A stretch of DNA of 64,000 bases, taken from assembly GCF_019649055.1 (NCBI RefSeq), contig NW_026570257.1, forward strand, positions 124,001 through 188,000, given 5' to 3'. Shown piece by piece: positions 36,901 to 47,672 of the stretch; position 1 is the first letter of the stretch; each line of letters starts with the position of its first letter. The translations under genes and the position numbers were made by a program. Source of the stretch: Paramacrobiotus metropolitanus (lineage: Eukaryota > Tardigrada > Eutardigrada > Parachela > Macrobiotidae). Under the pieces are notes generated by a model. It was not told the origin of the DNA. It saw only the letters and a list, made by a program, of their open reading frames with translations, and made no database searches.

Positions 36901-39275
36901 TCCCTCTGTCGCATATAATTTTTGGGAATATTTTCTCCGTACTTTAATTCATATCAATACCAAAAATAATGTTCGTCTGAAATATCTACACACTGCCAGC
37001 CTGATATGCACACACCCGGTTATTATTGCAAAGGCTATCATTTACGGTCAGTTATTGTAGAACAACGGCACCAGAGTCCCAGTATCGCACCAACTACGGA
37101 ACATCCGGCTGCACATTCTAAGTTCTCGCAAGCAAAGTTCAGATTTTTATAGCTAATTGTACGTATTTTTACGTATTAAAAAACGTACGTTTATTTATTA
37201 TTTTTACGTGTTTACGTTTCGTACGTGTTTTTACGTTTTTACGTATTTTTACGTTTTTACGTATTGTACGTTTTTTACGTATTTTTTTGTATGTATTTTT
37301 ACGTATTTTAATTGGGCTAAATCGCCGCGACGGGTTATACAATAATTATAATACCTCAATAATCAATATAAGTATATTTAAAATCATTATGGAATATATT
37401 TTTCAGCATGTAATTAAATCTTCTTATTACGGAAAAATTTCTTTATCATGGGAAATAATAATGCAGAGAAAATATGACGAAATAAACTGCGTCAAGAATT
37501 ATAGAAAAAATTCTCTAATGTTAATATCCTACTTGGCCAGCATATCCACAGTTAAATCGGTCTCCGCCTTGCTGATCGACGTGGCGAAATTCGGTCCTTT
37601 GGAGACCAATAAACTCTTGAGAATCCTGCGAACGGCAGAAAATGCAACGCCACAAATTCACAATAAATCACCAGAACATGAACACTGTATTTACTGTTCT
37701 TGGGCCAGTTTCCGCTTCTTTACATCGGCCTTGACGGGATCGGGGACACCGAGGAAATCACCGGCTTCCAGTTTCTGGATGATCTCGCGCACTTCATCTT
37801 TGATATCGCTGGCAGGCTTTTTGGCGCGAATTATCGGACCGCCGGTTGCTTTCTTGTCGATCTCAATCCACTGCTGCTCCAGCGCTTTGTTGACACCAAT
37901 TTGGCCGTATTGGAATGATTTCTGCGGAAATTCATATAATTATCACTAACCAAATTGCATGTTAATTTTATTGTTCACAAGGACAAATCATAATCACTGC
38001 ATTTCAATAAGAGGTTGCCTAAAAACCGCCATTAATAATACAGTCATATTACCCTACCAAAATTTAAATTAAAGAACAAAATAAAATTGTCAAGAACGTT
38101 TTTCAAAATTCTGAATTTTCAAAATTCCATTATTGTATTTTCATAAAAACTTCACGTTAACTAAAATAAGCGACAGTTAAATAAAGGTCTTTTTAAAAAA
38201 AATTCGGAACACGTTCCAACAAAATACGAATCTTAAATTGTTGCCGGTTACTATATTTTGTGAAATTGGAGACATTTTATCCCGATAAAAGTTTGTACTG
38301 ATAATCAAAATAAGTCACTACACTACGACCAACGACATAATGTGTCTAACTGCAGCAAAATACCAGGCAATGCGCAGACATACAATGTATATGCACGAAA
38401 CGAAACAGAAGATAAAAATAATACTGCAATGAAAACCATTTAACTTTCTTCAAATCTCCAAATCAGCGCGTAAACATGGAGACAAATCTTTTAATAAACT
38501 GGAAACCAATTAAAAAACACCAAGATCATAAATAGACCAAACCGAAAAAAGTCGATCTGCAAATCCCATGACTAACTGTAAGATGCAGTAAATCCCAAGT
38601 AAAAAAATAACGCAGAAATAATGCGCATTTATGCAAAGTAAGTTCTTATGTTGAAAACGGATAAAACATGATATTCGTTAAAAATGTTTTCAATATGTTC
38701 GAGAAATCAAAAACATCTGTAGATTTTCAAAGGCCAATTAAATTACGAAATTGCATTTTACCGTGCCTTTAATAAAAAAAAATAAAAGTTATTAAATTGC
38801 CTTTTAAATTACTAAATTAAATTAATAAATGCAGTCAAATTAATAAATTAATTACAGAATCGCCGCAGTTTGTTTACAATTAAAACAGTAACGAATACCA
38901 TTGCGAAGGGTACGAAAAAACTCCCAATAAAAATTAAGCAGAATCCCCGCAGAACGCCGTCACTCCACATCAGTGCTACAAGACGAACATACATACCTTG
39001 ATTTCATCGAGTTTCTGCCCCTCGGCAGGAACCATCTGCAGGACACGGTACTCATGACTGCCCTTGGTGGCGATCTCCTTGCCTTCGGGCGTCAGCACCC
39101 ACAGCGTGCGCGACTCCGGTTCGGCCTCGATCAGGCCCGGGATGCCCTGGAGGCTCTTGATGGCGCCGATGATCTTCTGGTGATCCTGATGCAATTTCTC
39201 CGCCAACTGCAGCGAACTCACGGGCTGCTCGTGCTTGGCGACGGCTTCCAAAATATCCTGCCCCAATTCAGCCAT
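33975..39275 (-). CDS. FARSA: Phenylalanyl-tRNA synthetase alpha subunit, cytosolic
   Basis: Catalytic alpha chain of the (alpha-beta)2 enzyme that charges tRNA-Phe. Eight exons: 38997-39275, 37695-37921, 37533-37625, 36750-36878, 36354-36469, 35562-35749, 34866-35109, 33975-34225. Phases close to 508 residues, the same as the human protein. The N-terminal 90 residues carry the winged-helix tRNA-contact region ([18 protein letters not shown]). The class II core follows with [30 protein letters not shown], motif 2 (FRNE, about 358-361), [14 protein letters not shown] and motif 3 (GLSLERP, about 459-465). The start is the only in-frame ATG ahead of the conserved N-terminus. It is transcribed away from MAX with 441 bp between the start codons. 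Nothing suggests inactivity. Confidence 0.97.
37150..37315. repeat. TACG/T-rich low-complexity tract in FARSA intron
   Basis: Degenerate repeats of TTTTTACGTATTTTTACG over about 165 bp in the second FARSA intron. Open frames across it (Tyr/Phe/Val-rich) are artefacts. Confidence 0.85.
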
Positions 39276-39716
39276 TTTACACGATCAGTATTGGCTCTGT
39301 TAAATTCGTAGGATTAAAAACAGGATAAAGGAATTTTTCTGGATGGTCTGGCAAAAATTCAATCGAGGAAAAAACTGAGAAACCGAAAAAATTGTTGTGG
39401 TTTCAAATTGTCTCTGTATTTGATAATTTGAATTTTGATATTTCACTGCGCATCCGCGTTTCATCATCTACTGCACGTAGCGAGGCGAGGTGATAAACGA
39501 AGTGGTGAGAAGTACCGGAGCATCGGGCCCCTTCACTACGCTGTTTAGTGCATAAAGCTCAGTCTGCGATTACTTATATTGCAAGAGTTTCGAGTTAAAC
39601 CTGATTTTTGAGGTGCGTATGAGCGTATCCTTTGTTGGTCGCGGGAACTCTTGCCACCGTTGTTGCCCGTGCTCCCCTGAAAATACTCCAGCATTTTTGT
39701 TATTCCTTATCTCGTT
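39276..39716. promoter_or_regulatory. Divergent promoter region shared by FARSA and MAX
   Basis: The FARSA (minus) and MAX (plus) start codons are 441 bp apart and face away from each other, so both 5' UTRs and core promoters must lie here. No clear TATA box is seen at a typical distance on either side. A GC-richer patch around 39470-39540 is the likeliest core. Co-regulation is inference. Confidence 0.6.
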
Positions 39717-41869
39717 ATGGCAGCTGTTAATGGGACGTCTTCTCCAGTCAAAAGCACATCCGTAAGAACGCCTTCAACTTCAAAATCTGATCTGCCTTTG
39801 TGCCAGCTGTTGCTGTTATTTACCGCTGGTGCGGTCATTTCGCTGTTCAGACCGCTCAACCACGCAGCGTTCTTACGGATTATGTCATCATATGCGTCAT
39901 GTTGTTTTTTGTCTTCATCGATTGTCTTTACTCTTTGCTGAAAAAAGTTTGATCTGGTTGTTTTGTCTCTAGGCGGAGAAGCGCGCCGTTCACAATGCTC
40001 TGGAACGGAAGCGTCGCGATCACATTAAGGATATGTTCAGCCAGCTGAAGGATTCCGTGCCGAATCTGTCCGGGGAAAAGGTTAATAAAGTGCGTCATGC
40101 CCTGCTGCGTCCCTCGTGTGTGCTGCGTTGTCGACGGTGTTTCGGGTGTTCGTTGGCGTTTTGATGACTGACGCGTGGGCTACTGTTTTGCAGGCATCAC
40201 GGGCGCAGATCCTGAAGAAAGCCTGCGACTACATCCAGCTCATGAGGAGGAAGAACACCTCGGCTACGAAAGATCTGGATATGTTGACGCAGCAAATCAC
40301 GCGGACGAAGAAGCAAAGTGAGTACTTGTGTCGCCTCTTAATGAGTCTTAACAGAAAGATAAATTAAATGAACTAATACTGCGATAAATCCCCCCGAAAT
40401 TTAAATAAGTTGAAACTTAAAATGTAAAAGTTTTGTATCGCAATACGCATAATCGTATTATTCTTATGTCGATGTTTTTAAATATAGGTGGGGTGACACC
40501 GTGACGGCGATCACGTTTTTGTTGGATTTTTTCCGTTTTTGTTTTATGGCTCTTTCGGAAAGGGTTTTGTTTTTTTTTGTTTTATTTTGAACGCACAGTG
40601 TAAGCAGTGATTTAGGTGCCATACTTTTTTATAAAAAAACCAAATTATTGCTGGTATCAAATTTCTATTCGTCATTCTGGTGGGTTTTGAAATTGGGAGT
40701 CAGCAAAAACGTAAAGTACGGTACAGATACGAGTACGCAAAGGAAAGTCGAATAATGAATTTTTTTGTTATTTTCGGGAATTGCATTTCTTGAGTGCTTG
40801 TGTCAGAGTTAGAGGTACATAATTTAATAAAATAAGTTACGTTTGAATGGTAATATGCTTGCTACTGAATTTGATTGATTTGATTGTTATTAAGTAATTT
40901 TTATTTATTTTTATTTTGTTATCGGATAACTCTGATGACTGATTTTCTACGCCTAATAAATTGGGTTATATCTGTACATGCGTTTTAAATTAATACACTG
41001 TCCCCAGTTTGTAGGTTGTGAATAGGTATCGCGTGTGCATTTTTATTGGTTTAAATAGGCTAACTGGCTATTGCCTAATATATAAATGTTAGATATTAAA
41101 ATGTTATGTACTGCCTATATCTATACTTATTACAGACTAAAGGTTACTTATGGTTACTTATTACAGACTATCTATACTTATTACTTCTATAACATACTGA
41201 AGTATACAGTATTACGCTGTGATTTTCCAACAAATTAACGCGCGGTTTACTTGGTTGATTCGTGGATAATAGATTGAAATCGTAGTGGTGTGGCACAGTA
41301 GCGTTGGCGGTTATGGGTAATGTATGCCGATCGGTGGCATGATATCGTGGTATTGTAATTGTGCACTGCACGCGGAAAATAAATTTCTCGATAAAATATT
41401 TTTATAAAAAAACTGTTGACAAAAAACTAGGCGTGCATGTTGCCGCGACACTGTAGCGATGTCTAAAATACCGTCCGCAGGTTTTAATATCAGTCGCTGT
41501 CAGTTGCACTTATTACACATTTTTCCAGTCGCTAAACTGGAGAGCGTCCGCAACACCACCCGCTACGTCTCCGGCCTGTCCCCGCCGGAATCCCACGTCC
41601 TGCCGGCGCCATCCCCCAGCGAGCCGCCGCAACACTTCAACCTGGCCCCGGCGCACTCCCTGTCGACCATTCCCACCCTGACCCTGCCGCCCCAGGGGTA
41701 CGGGACGGCGCCGCTGCTGGACAGCTACCGCATGATCAACACTCGCCTGCCCAGTCTCTTCGTGGCCGACCGCGGCCTCCATGGCAGTCCGCTAATGGCG
41801 GCGCGCGGCGGTATGATGGAGACGGCGGGCGAGGGGATTCCCGTGACGGCTAACATGGAGCGAATCTGA
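39717..41869 (+). CDS. MAX: MAX, bHLH-leucine-zipper dimerisation partner of MYC/MXD
   Basis: Nuclear transcription factor that dimerises with itself or MYC-network partners and binds E-boxes (CACGTG). Four exons: 39717-39761, 39973-40080, 40194-40317, 41529-41869; phases close to 205 residues. The basic region has [13 protein letters not shown] with the His, Glu and Arg that contact the E-box. The loop and helix 2 read [23 protein letters not shown], followed by MRRKN as in vertebrate MAX. The zipper ([20 protein letters not shown]) is short. The C-terminal exon is Pro/Ser/Leu-rich, longer than usual and without recognisable motifs; it lacks the typical acidic and basic tail. The 1.2-kb last intron is AT-rich and empty. 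The splice at 40317/41529 rebuilds an Ile codon. Confidence 0.94.
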
Positions 41870-42373
41870 GAAATTCATTAAAAAATACATAAAAAATGGA
41901 AAAGGGATTTTGGTCGGAATTTTTTGGGTTTTATTGTGGTAGCTGTTGGTTTGGTCCTATCCAGAGAGTTTTTATCTTGTTTTTTGTTTAAGAATGTGTC
42001 TTGGGGTTTTAGTTATGTTTTTTCATCCGCTTTTCCGGTGGTTGATGCGATTTTGTGTCCACTGTTTTATTTTGAAGAGGTTTTATCTTTTGTTGTTTTT
42101 GTTTTTGGGCCGCGTCTATGGGCCGCGTCTATGGGCCGCTGCAGACGTCGTGTTTTTCGTATTTATACACGATATTAGCGTGGTACTGAAGAACGTGAAG
42201 ATGTGTGTTATTGAGAACGGGTAAACGGCGATAAAGCACGTACGGATCGCGTCAAGTGCCTTGATTTCTCGTCAACACTACCCGGTGCTGTCTATCGATT
42301 AATGCAGCAGCTTTAATTTTTAATCCAATGCTTTTTGAGTGAAAGAAATCAGGGACTGTATATACGGAAAAAA
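41870..42373. other. Intergenic MAX 3' flank / Ig-gene promoter
   Basis: T-rich stretch (41890-42180) with a tandem GGGCCGCGTCTATGGGCCGC duplication near 42108-42140. Open frames through it are hydrophobic only because of T-richness. I see no gene here. Confidence 0.45.
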
Positions 42374-43182
42374 ATGCAGTTAATTCGGTTTCTGTCGCTA
42401 TTTTTCGTAATGATCAGTTTCGGAATGGATTCGCACGCGGAAACCGTATTTCCAACGGTTATGTCAGCTGTGAACGGGATGGATGTGAGTTTGGTGTGTA
42501 AAGTGCCCGATCATATGGAGAAGCGTATGCTCATCTGGTTTAAGAACGGGACTTTCCCGATTTCCGTGGGAACAACACGGACCCATAGTGATCTGCGTTA
42601 CCGGTTGGTCGAGTCGATAACGGAACTGGTATTGAAGATAACAGCGGTTACCGTGAAGGACTCCGGAAATTACAGCTGTTACAGTTTAATGGACTCCAGA
42701 GATTTGGCGTTTTTCATGGTTACGGTCACCAGTCAGGATGGCTTATCTTGTGAGGATAGTGCCACGTGCGGTGATACTGGAATGGACGATGCAGCGGATG
42801 CAATTAATGTAAAGAAAGAAATTACACTCGCTTCGCTCGCTCGTTATGTGTGGTAGACTGCTCATTCCCAGCTTTATTTCAGCCCGTCTTCGCTTTAATG
42901 TTTAGTGCCAGATTTACAAAATGTATTAACGAACGGGCTTAACTGATTTTAGTGTCCTGTATCACTGAGATACCGTGACACAGTACACTTTGGTCTGTTT
43001 TGTAGTTGCTGAGTTCTAATGAAGCCTGGACCATAGGATACAATATGGCGGTGCGTTTTGCAGCCGTCGGCGTTGCTGTCGCCATCGTTACCCTACTGGT
43101 GATTCTCGCGGCCGTTTACTGCCGGAAAGAACGTGCCCAGAAAGCCCGTCCGTGTCCTCAAAACGAGGAAGGATCCGCCTGA
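42374..43182 (+). CDS. Single Ig-domain type I membrane protein
   Basis: Two exons, 42374-42808 and 43006-43182, join in phase 0 to give 203 residues. The start at 42374 is chosen over the in-frame ATG at 42335 because it begins a signal peptide (MQLIRFLSLFFVMISFG, ending near DSHA). One V-type Ig domain follows, with Cys in VSLVCKV, the core Trp in LIWFKNG and the closing DSGNYSCYS. A Cys-containing acidic linker (GLSCEDSATCGDTGMDD) precedes the splice. The second exon supplies one TM helix (VAVAIVTLLVILAAVYC) and a short basic tail without signalling motifs. Unspliced reading ends 16 codons after the donor and would give a secreted form. A likely polyadenylation signal AATAAA is at 43407. 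Cell-surface recognition or adhesion is plausible. I do not recognise the orthologue. Confidence 0.75.
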
Positions 43183-44292
43183 AGAAAATGCCGTTAGTTC
43201 TTGACAAGTAATCGAAATTTCATGTGTGCATTCATCCCTCTTTCGGCCGGCCTCTTGCAATGGTGGTCTGTTATTAGCATCTACTGTTTAATATTGATGT
43301 AGCGAAGTGGTGGATGATCTATCTATACACATTACTGATACTTACTATATAAATGTTTAAAATCCTGGTTCATGTTTATTTGAATAACTGCTGTAAAGGC
43401 ACAGTAAATAAATCAACGGAACTGAAAATGTCGTTAGGCACTGTCCGCAGTATACTTTTGTAATAAACCGGCCCGAACCCTGTTCAGGGTTCATTCTTCA
43501 CTGCTATGATTCAAATAGGTTCACTCTTCACTACTATATCTAGAATTATTCTAGAAATTCATGAGAAGGGAAACCAGCCGGTGAAGTAGACACAAATTCA
43601 TAACGCGATGGAATGATTCATCATAACTGGGCGGTCTTACCGTTCGTACAAATAAGTACTATCGCTACAATAGTTAGTCGGTGCACTTCGTTACACTAGC
43701 AGTGTCTGAACTCTGAACCGCAGTGACGCAGTCGCAAAAATACAAACGTACTCGTATTTTAAAATTTCTTTTTGCGGTTCTTGAAACTCATGAGATCGCT
43801 GATCGCCAACCATCGAAATGACATTCATGAGATCGCCAGTGTTTATTATTGTGGACTGCTGAATGCGGGAATATTGTACTTGTTTTAATTTAATGCCAGT
43901 TTAATTTGTGACGTTCGAAGTGAAAGGAACCTAATCTGCATGATTTTATCGTGATCGGTTGATTTAGCAAATTTTTCGGAATATTTGTGATTTGTTTCTG
44001 GCAGTAACTATTAAGGTGTGCTCGCTGGCTGTGCGAAGTCGCGAAGACTTCGCATTCCCGCCATTCCGGTCAGTTTCTGACCGTCGCATGCATCTGCGAC
44101 CGTAACAACGATGTTCTAGGTGGAGTAAGATTGGTTTGGCTTCTTATATTTTCTGTGTAGTGCTTTTCTTCTACGCTTTAGACATTTAGGATTGTGTTTC
44201 CAGCACCGATGGCATCACATCCTGAACTGTTAACCTGCTGTGTCAATTTCAGGTTGCTGGCTCTCGCACCCTGTTGATGACTGACATTCCAC
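43183..44292. other. Intergenic region between the Ig gene and GTF2E1
   Basis: Contains the Ig-gene 3' UTR with AATAAA at 43407-43412, a plus-strand copy of the dispersed GTAG..AGTGGTGG motif at about 43297-43314, and the presumed GTF2E1 promoter. A short direct repeat GGTTCATTCTTCACT / GGTTCACTCTTCACT is at about 43489-43532. I see no gene. Confidence 0.45.
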
Positions 44293-45509
44293 ATGGCAGA
44301 GAACAACCGATATGGAAGCTCTGCGTCCACAGTTCCGTACCAGGTGAAGCAGCTGGCCAGAATGGTGGTGCACGGATTCTACGGCCAAGAGCACGGCGTA
44401 ATTGCGGATATTCTCTGCAGCCTGTCGGTGGTTGAAGAAGACGTCCTGTGCGATCTTAGCCGATCTAGTCAAGCTGGACAAGAAGCAGTTACGACAGTTG
44501 CTGGCTGTTCTGAAGGCTGATCAGATTGTTAAAACGAAGATGGGTGTGGAAACGGGCGAGGACGGGAAGAGTTTGCGTTGTACTTACTATTTCATCGACT
44601 ATCCTTCCTTGCTCAATATGGTGAAGTACAAACTGGAGCTGATCCGCAAGAAAGTGGAGACGCAAGAGCGTAATACAGCCAACCGGGAATCCTTTAAATG
44701 TAAAGACTGTGAGAAGACTTTCTCGGATTTGCATCAGGTCGGTACATTATGATGGTCTTTACGCAAATATTTATAAGTAACTAATAAACAGTAATAAATA
44801 AGACTAGTATTAATAGTAAGTTTTAAAACAGACTAATAAATAGTAAATAATACCAATAGGTCGTAAGATTTTGTCTGCCTCTGAAGTCTGAAATAGTGCT
44901 GTAAGCGCCTTTGAAAATTTATGGGGAGTTATTTTTGATTTGCAGGTTTTGGATCCCTTTTCAATGAGCTTCAAATGCACTTTCTGTGGTGGAGAAGTGG
45001 ATGAAGAGATGGTTCCCGCACAAGAATCCCGAGTTGTGATGATGACTCATTTCAACGAGTCCACTAGTGCCTTATTTGATCTCATACACGAAATCGACAG
45101 CCTCAATCTCACCCCTGCCGAACTACAAGCGGACATGGCGCAGTCGATGGTCAGTGCGGCCAAGGCTGCAGCCAAACCCGGGGCGGCCGGCTCGTGGAGC
45201 GACGATACCAAGAGCACTGAGTACAATTACGTTCCTACCCAGGATATCACCGTTACGATCGGAGAGACCGAGAGCAAGGGCCAGAAGGCCAAAGAACGTC
45301 CGGTATGGCTGACGGAGAGCACCGTCTTCGCCGGAGAGGTGGCTACCTCGGAGATAGATGTCAAAGACCAACCGGAAGCGATTATGAAATATGACGAAGT
45401 CATGTTAGCGCTGATGCGGCACGAATCCCACGTGTACGAGGAAGATAAGCGACCCGAGCCGGCATCGGAAGACGAGTTGGAGGATGTGCAAGATATAGGC
45501 TTCAAGTGA
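44293..45509 (+). CDS. GTF2E1: Transcription initiation factor IIE subunit alpha, frame broken by a 10-bp duplication
   Basis: TFIIE alpha recruits TFIIH to the RNA polymerase II preinitiation complex. Exons 44293-44737 and 44946-45509 join in phase 0. Landmarks: winged helix (LARMVVHGFYGQEHGVIADIL, KKQLRQLLAVLKADQIV), YYFIDY, VVKYKLEL-like VKYKLELIRKK, then a zinc ribbon whose first knuckle FKCKDC and second FKCTFC straddle the intron. The C-terminal half has KERPVWLTEST and an acidic tail, as in the family. A 10-bp near-repeat (CGATCTTAGC followed by CGATCTAGTC, 44451-44470) shifts the frame after EEDVLCDL and brings a stop at 44518. With one unit absent the frame would run through as 332 residues. 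No intron can absorb the 10 bp in phase. AATAAA lies at 45654. Confidence 0.9.
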
Positions 45510-45653
45510 ACTACGAGTGATTTGCCATTCGAAACGCGACAACCCAGTGACGGATCAGTAGGCCTGACGCCAAAGGCATTAAAGTTTATCCGAAATTCGA
45601 TGCATTTTCTTCGAGGATCACCAAATAACTAAGATTCGATTACATGCTATTAA

Positions 45654-45659
45654 AATAAA
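45654..45659 (+). terminator. Polyadenylation signal of GTF2E1
   Basis: AATAAA 145 bp after the GTF2E1 stop codon in an A/T-rich 3' UTR. Confidence 0.55.
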
Positions 45660-45871
45660 GATAGATTTTGTGATGGGATGGATTTGCTCACCGGTTGACC
45701 ACTCGCATAATTCAGAATTTTTAGTGCTACTTACTCTTTCCCTGGGGCGACTATAGTTGTTCGGTTTTCGGTTTAGTAGAAGCCAGACGGATTGGCTAAG
45801 TTAAGGTGGGCCAGGTCCATAGATTACTATGTTATAAAACGTTTTTTGAAGGCAACCATGGCTCCCTGGTA

Positions 45872-45960
45872 GAAAGGGCGTCGCCTACGCAGCCTTTCCT
45901 ACTTCGGACGTGGCCTTCGGTAATCCCGAATTAGTTCGCGCAGTCGTCTGCGTTTTCGGG
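45872..45960. other. Two adjacent stable hairpins between convergent genes
   Basis: 45872-45898 folds as GAAAGG..CCTTTC with inner GCGT/ACGC. 45925-45960 folds as CCCGAA..TTCGGG with inner CGCAG/CTGCG around TCGT. The patch is far more GC-rich than its flanks and lies between the 3' ends of GTF2E1 (+) and the Ly6-type gene (-). A small structured RNA is possible. No snoRNA box or tRNA core was found. Confidence 0.4.
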
Positions 45961-46147
45961 TACCTCCTGTTTACTTCCTCAATACAAGTGGTCATTGAGC
46001 AATAGTCAAATTTGTCAGAACCATTTTTGATACTGCAGCCCGTAGGAATAAATCAAAAACAGTGATGTTGTCTTGACATTGCCGTGATCGTCTCATTATG
46101 CCATTATGTTATGTCTTTCAAAAGAATAAAGTCAAACAGATTTTCCC

Positions 46148-46721
46148 TCAGAATCGTGACTTAACGACTTGCAAGCTGGTCACAAACAACAAAATTCCCG
46201 CCACGGTCAGAGCGACGAAGAGCGCCCAGTTGTAGCGTCGCCAGCTAGTCACACCGTTGCACAGATTGGACGTGCACATGCACACCCTCACGCCCGATTC
46301 TAGTCGGCACTCATGGGCCAGACTGCTGGGTATCCCGCAGTCCCGGATCACTTTGCCGTCCACATCGGCTTTGATGCAGGAATGCACGTCGCCCTGGGTC
46401 GAAGCGCACTCGGTCTCCATGTCCTTCGTCACCGTGTCGCACGCCGTACCACTACGACACTTGTAGCAACTGAAGCCTCCAACACCTGCAACGGCTGTTA
46501 AAGGTCATAGCACTGCGAAGCTCTTATAAATTTATAAATAAAAACTCCCATAAATCTTAGCATTCACAGTGAAATGAAAAAGATGGGTCTGGAAAAGCTG
46601 TGTTCTTAAAAAGAGTCATAAACATTTAACGCAATTTGCTTGCGAATTTCACGGATGATAGCTCACCAGTGCATAAGAATATAACCAAATGAATCAGTGC
46701 TAAACAAGTTGGACCTTGCAT
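46148..46721 (-). CDS. Ly6/uPAR-type three-finger protein, membrane anchored
   Basis: Exons 46667-46721 and 46148-46485 join in phase (rebuilding a Gly codon) to give 130 residues. Signal peptide MQGPTCLALIHLVIFLCTG is followed immediately by FSCYKC, the classic start of a three-finger domain. More cysteines follow (GTACDTV, TECAS, HSCIKA, RDCGIP, HECRL, VCMC), ending in SNLCNG, the family-typical CN close. A hydrophobic tail (WALFVALTVAGILLFVTSLQVV) ends in KSRF; it could be a GPI-addition signal or a short TM anchor. In invertebrates such proteins often modulate channels or receptors or organise septate junctions, but the sequence does not say which. I do not recognise the orthologue. The first exon is tiny (55 bp) and is supported by the signal peptide and splice phase. 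Confidence 0.8.
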
Positions 46722-47364
46722 CTGCAGAAGGTAATTGCCATCAACATTGTCAGATCTCAACGTTTTAAAAAAGTCTAGAATTACTATTTATTGATAATTA
46801 TTCGGAATACTGCTATCTGCCTAGCCTTCTTTAAACTGACTAGGTGCTACAGCGAGACCTTTGATACAGCGCTTGTCACACTGCAAACTTCAGCAAAAGC
46901 GAACCCTTAGCAACATCCAGCTACTGTGCGTTTATGCAATAGCATCTAATGGATAAATGCTTCCTGCAGTTGTTTTCAAAAGAACGGCACTGAAAGAAAA
47001 ACGAGTGGAGTGGAAAACGAGTTATTGAACCTAGGTCATCAGTGAATAACCACGAGTACTTTTCAAATACAATTATACAAATACGTTCGTACAAATGCTT
47101 TCTTAAATCGTGAGAGAAGAAGAGTGCTGCTGGCCTTCCGCAATGCCATGTATGATGCAGGGGCCGTCCTTTTACCGGTTTTGGACTGGAAAGCTCACAA
47201 AATACACTGTTCCCCCGGAAGTTAACAAAAACGTAGCGCATCCTACCGATTAAGTTTGAAATACATTTCGCATTTCCAATACATAGCTCCCTCTATCACT
47301 GTAATAATAATGACAGAAAACAAGGCCGAACCCACGAAATCGTGGGTTTGTAAATGTAAGTTAG

Positions 47365-47596
47365 AAGTTTCTGAGTTTTCTCTACTCTACAACATTAGCT
47401 GTGCAAGTTTTGTACAGGAAAATATCCGACTTTCCCTTCACACCGGCCATGACTAATAAGGGTCAAGGCGTATTACCAGGAAAGCAACCGTAACATTGAT
47501 TTGGTGCATCACAACAAAAACAGCGAAGTACGGTAAATTTCCTTGAACACAACTTGCACAGCTAATGTTGTAGAGCAGAGAAAACTCAGAAAGTTA
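47365..47596. repeat. Foldback inverted repeat with ~65-bp arms
   Basis: 47365-47428 is the near-perfect reverse complement of 47531-47596 (shared core TTGCACAGCTAATGTTGTAG) with about 100 bp between. A small palindrome AACCCACGA/TCGTGGGTT sits just outside at 47329-47348. No coding content. It is likely a foldback transposon or MITE. Confidence 0.75.
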
Positions 47597-47672
47597 TGGC
47601 GCTGTTTAATATTCAGAATTTCAGATACTGTAATTAATTACAGTATGTGAAATTCTGAACAACAGCGCCATA
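47596..47672. repeat. 77-bp near-perfect palindrome
   Basis: TATGGCGCTGTT at the left pairs with AACAGCGCCATA at the right. Inside, TTCAGAATTTCA pairs with TGAAATTCTGAA and ATACTGTAATT with AATTACAGTAT, leaving essentially no loop. It abuts the preceding foldback at 47596, so the two may be parts of one element. Confidence 0.85.

Noticed and set aside
37157-37345. Tyr/Phe-rich frame
   Set aside because: Low-complexity TACG/T tract in a FARSA intron.
44293-44520. Resolving the GTF2E1 frameshift as a tiny intron
   Set aside because: Candidate GT..AG pairs ending at 44459 or 44468 have lengths of the wrong remainder modulo 3 and would delete conserved residues; a 10-bp duplication fits exactly.
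45067-45505. Frames on both strands within GTF2E1 exon 2
   Set aside because: Shadows of the clearly coding TFIIE alpha frame.
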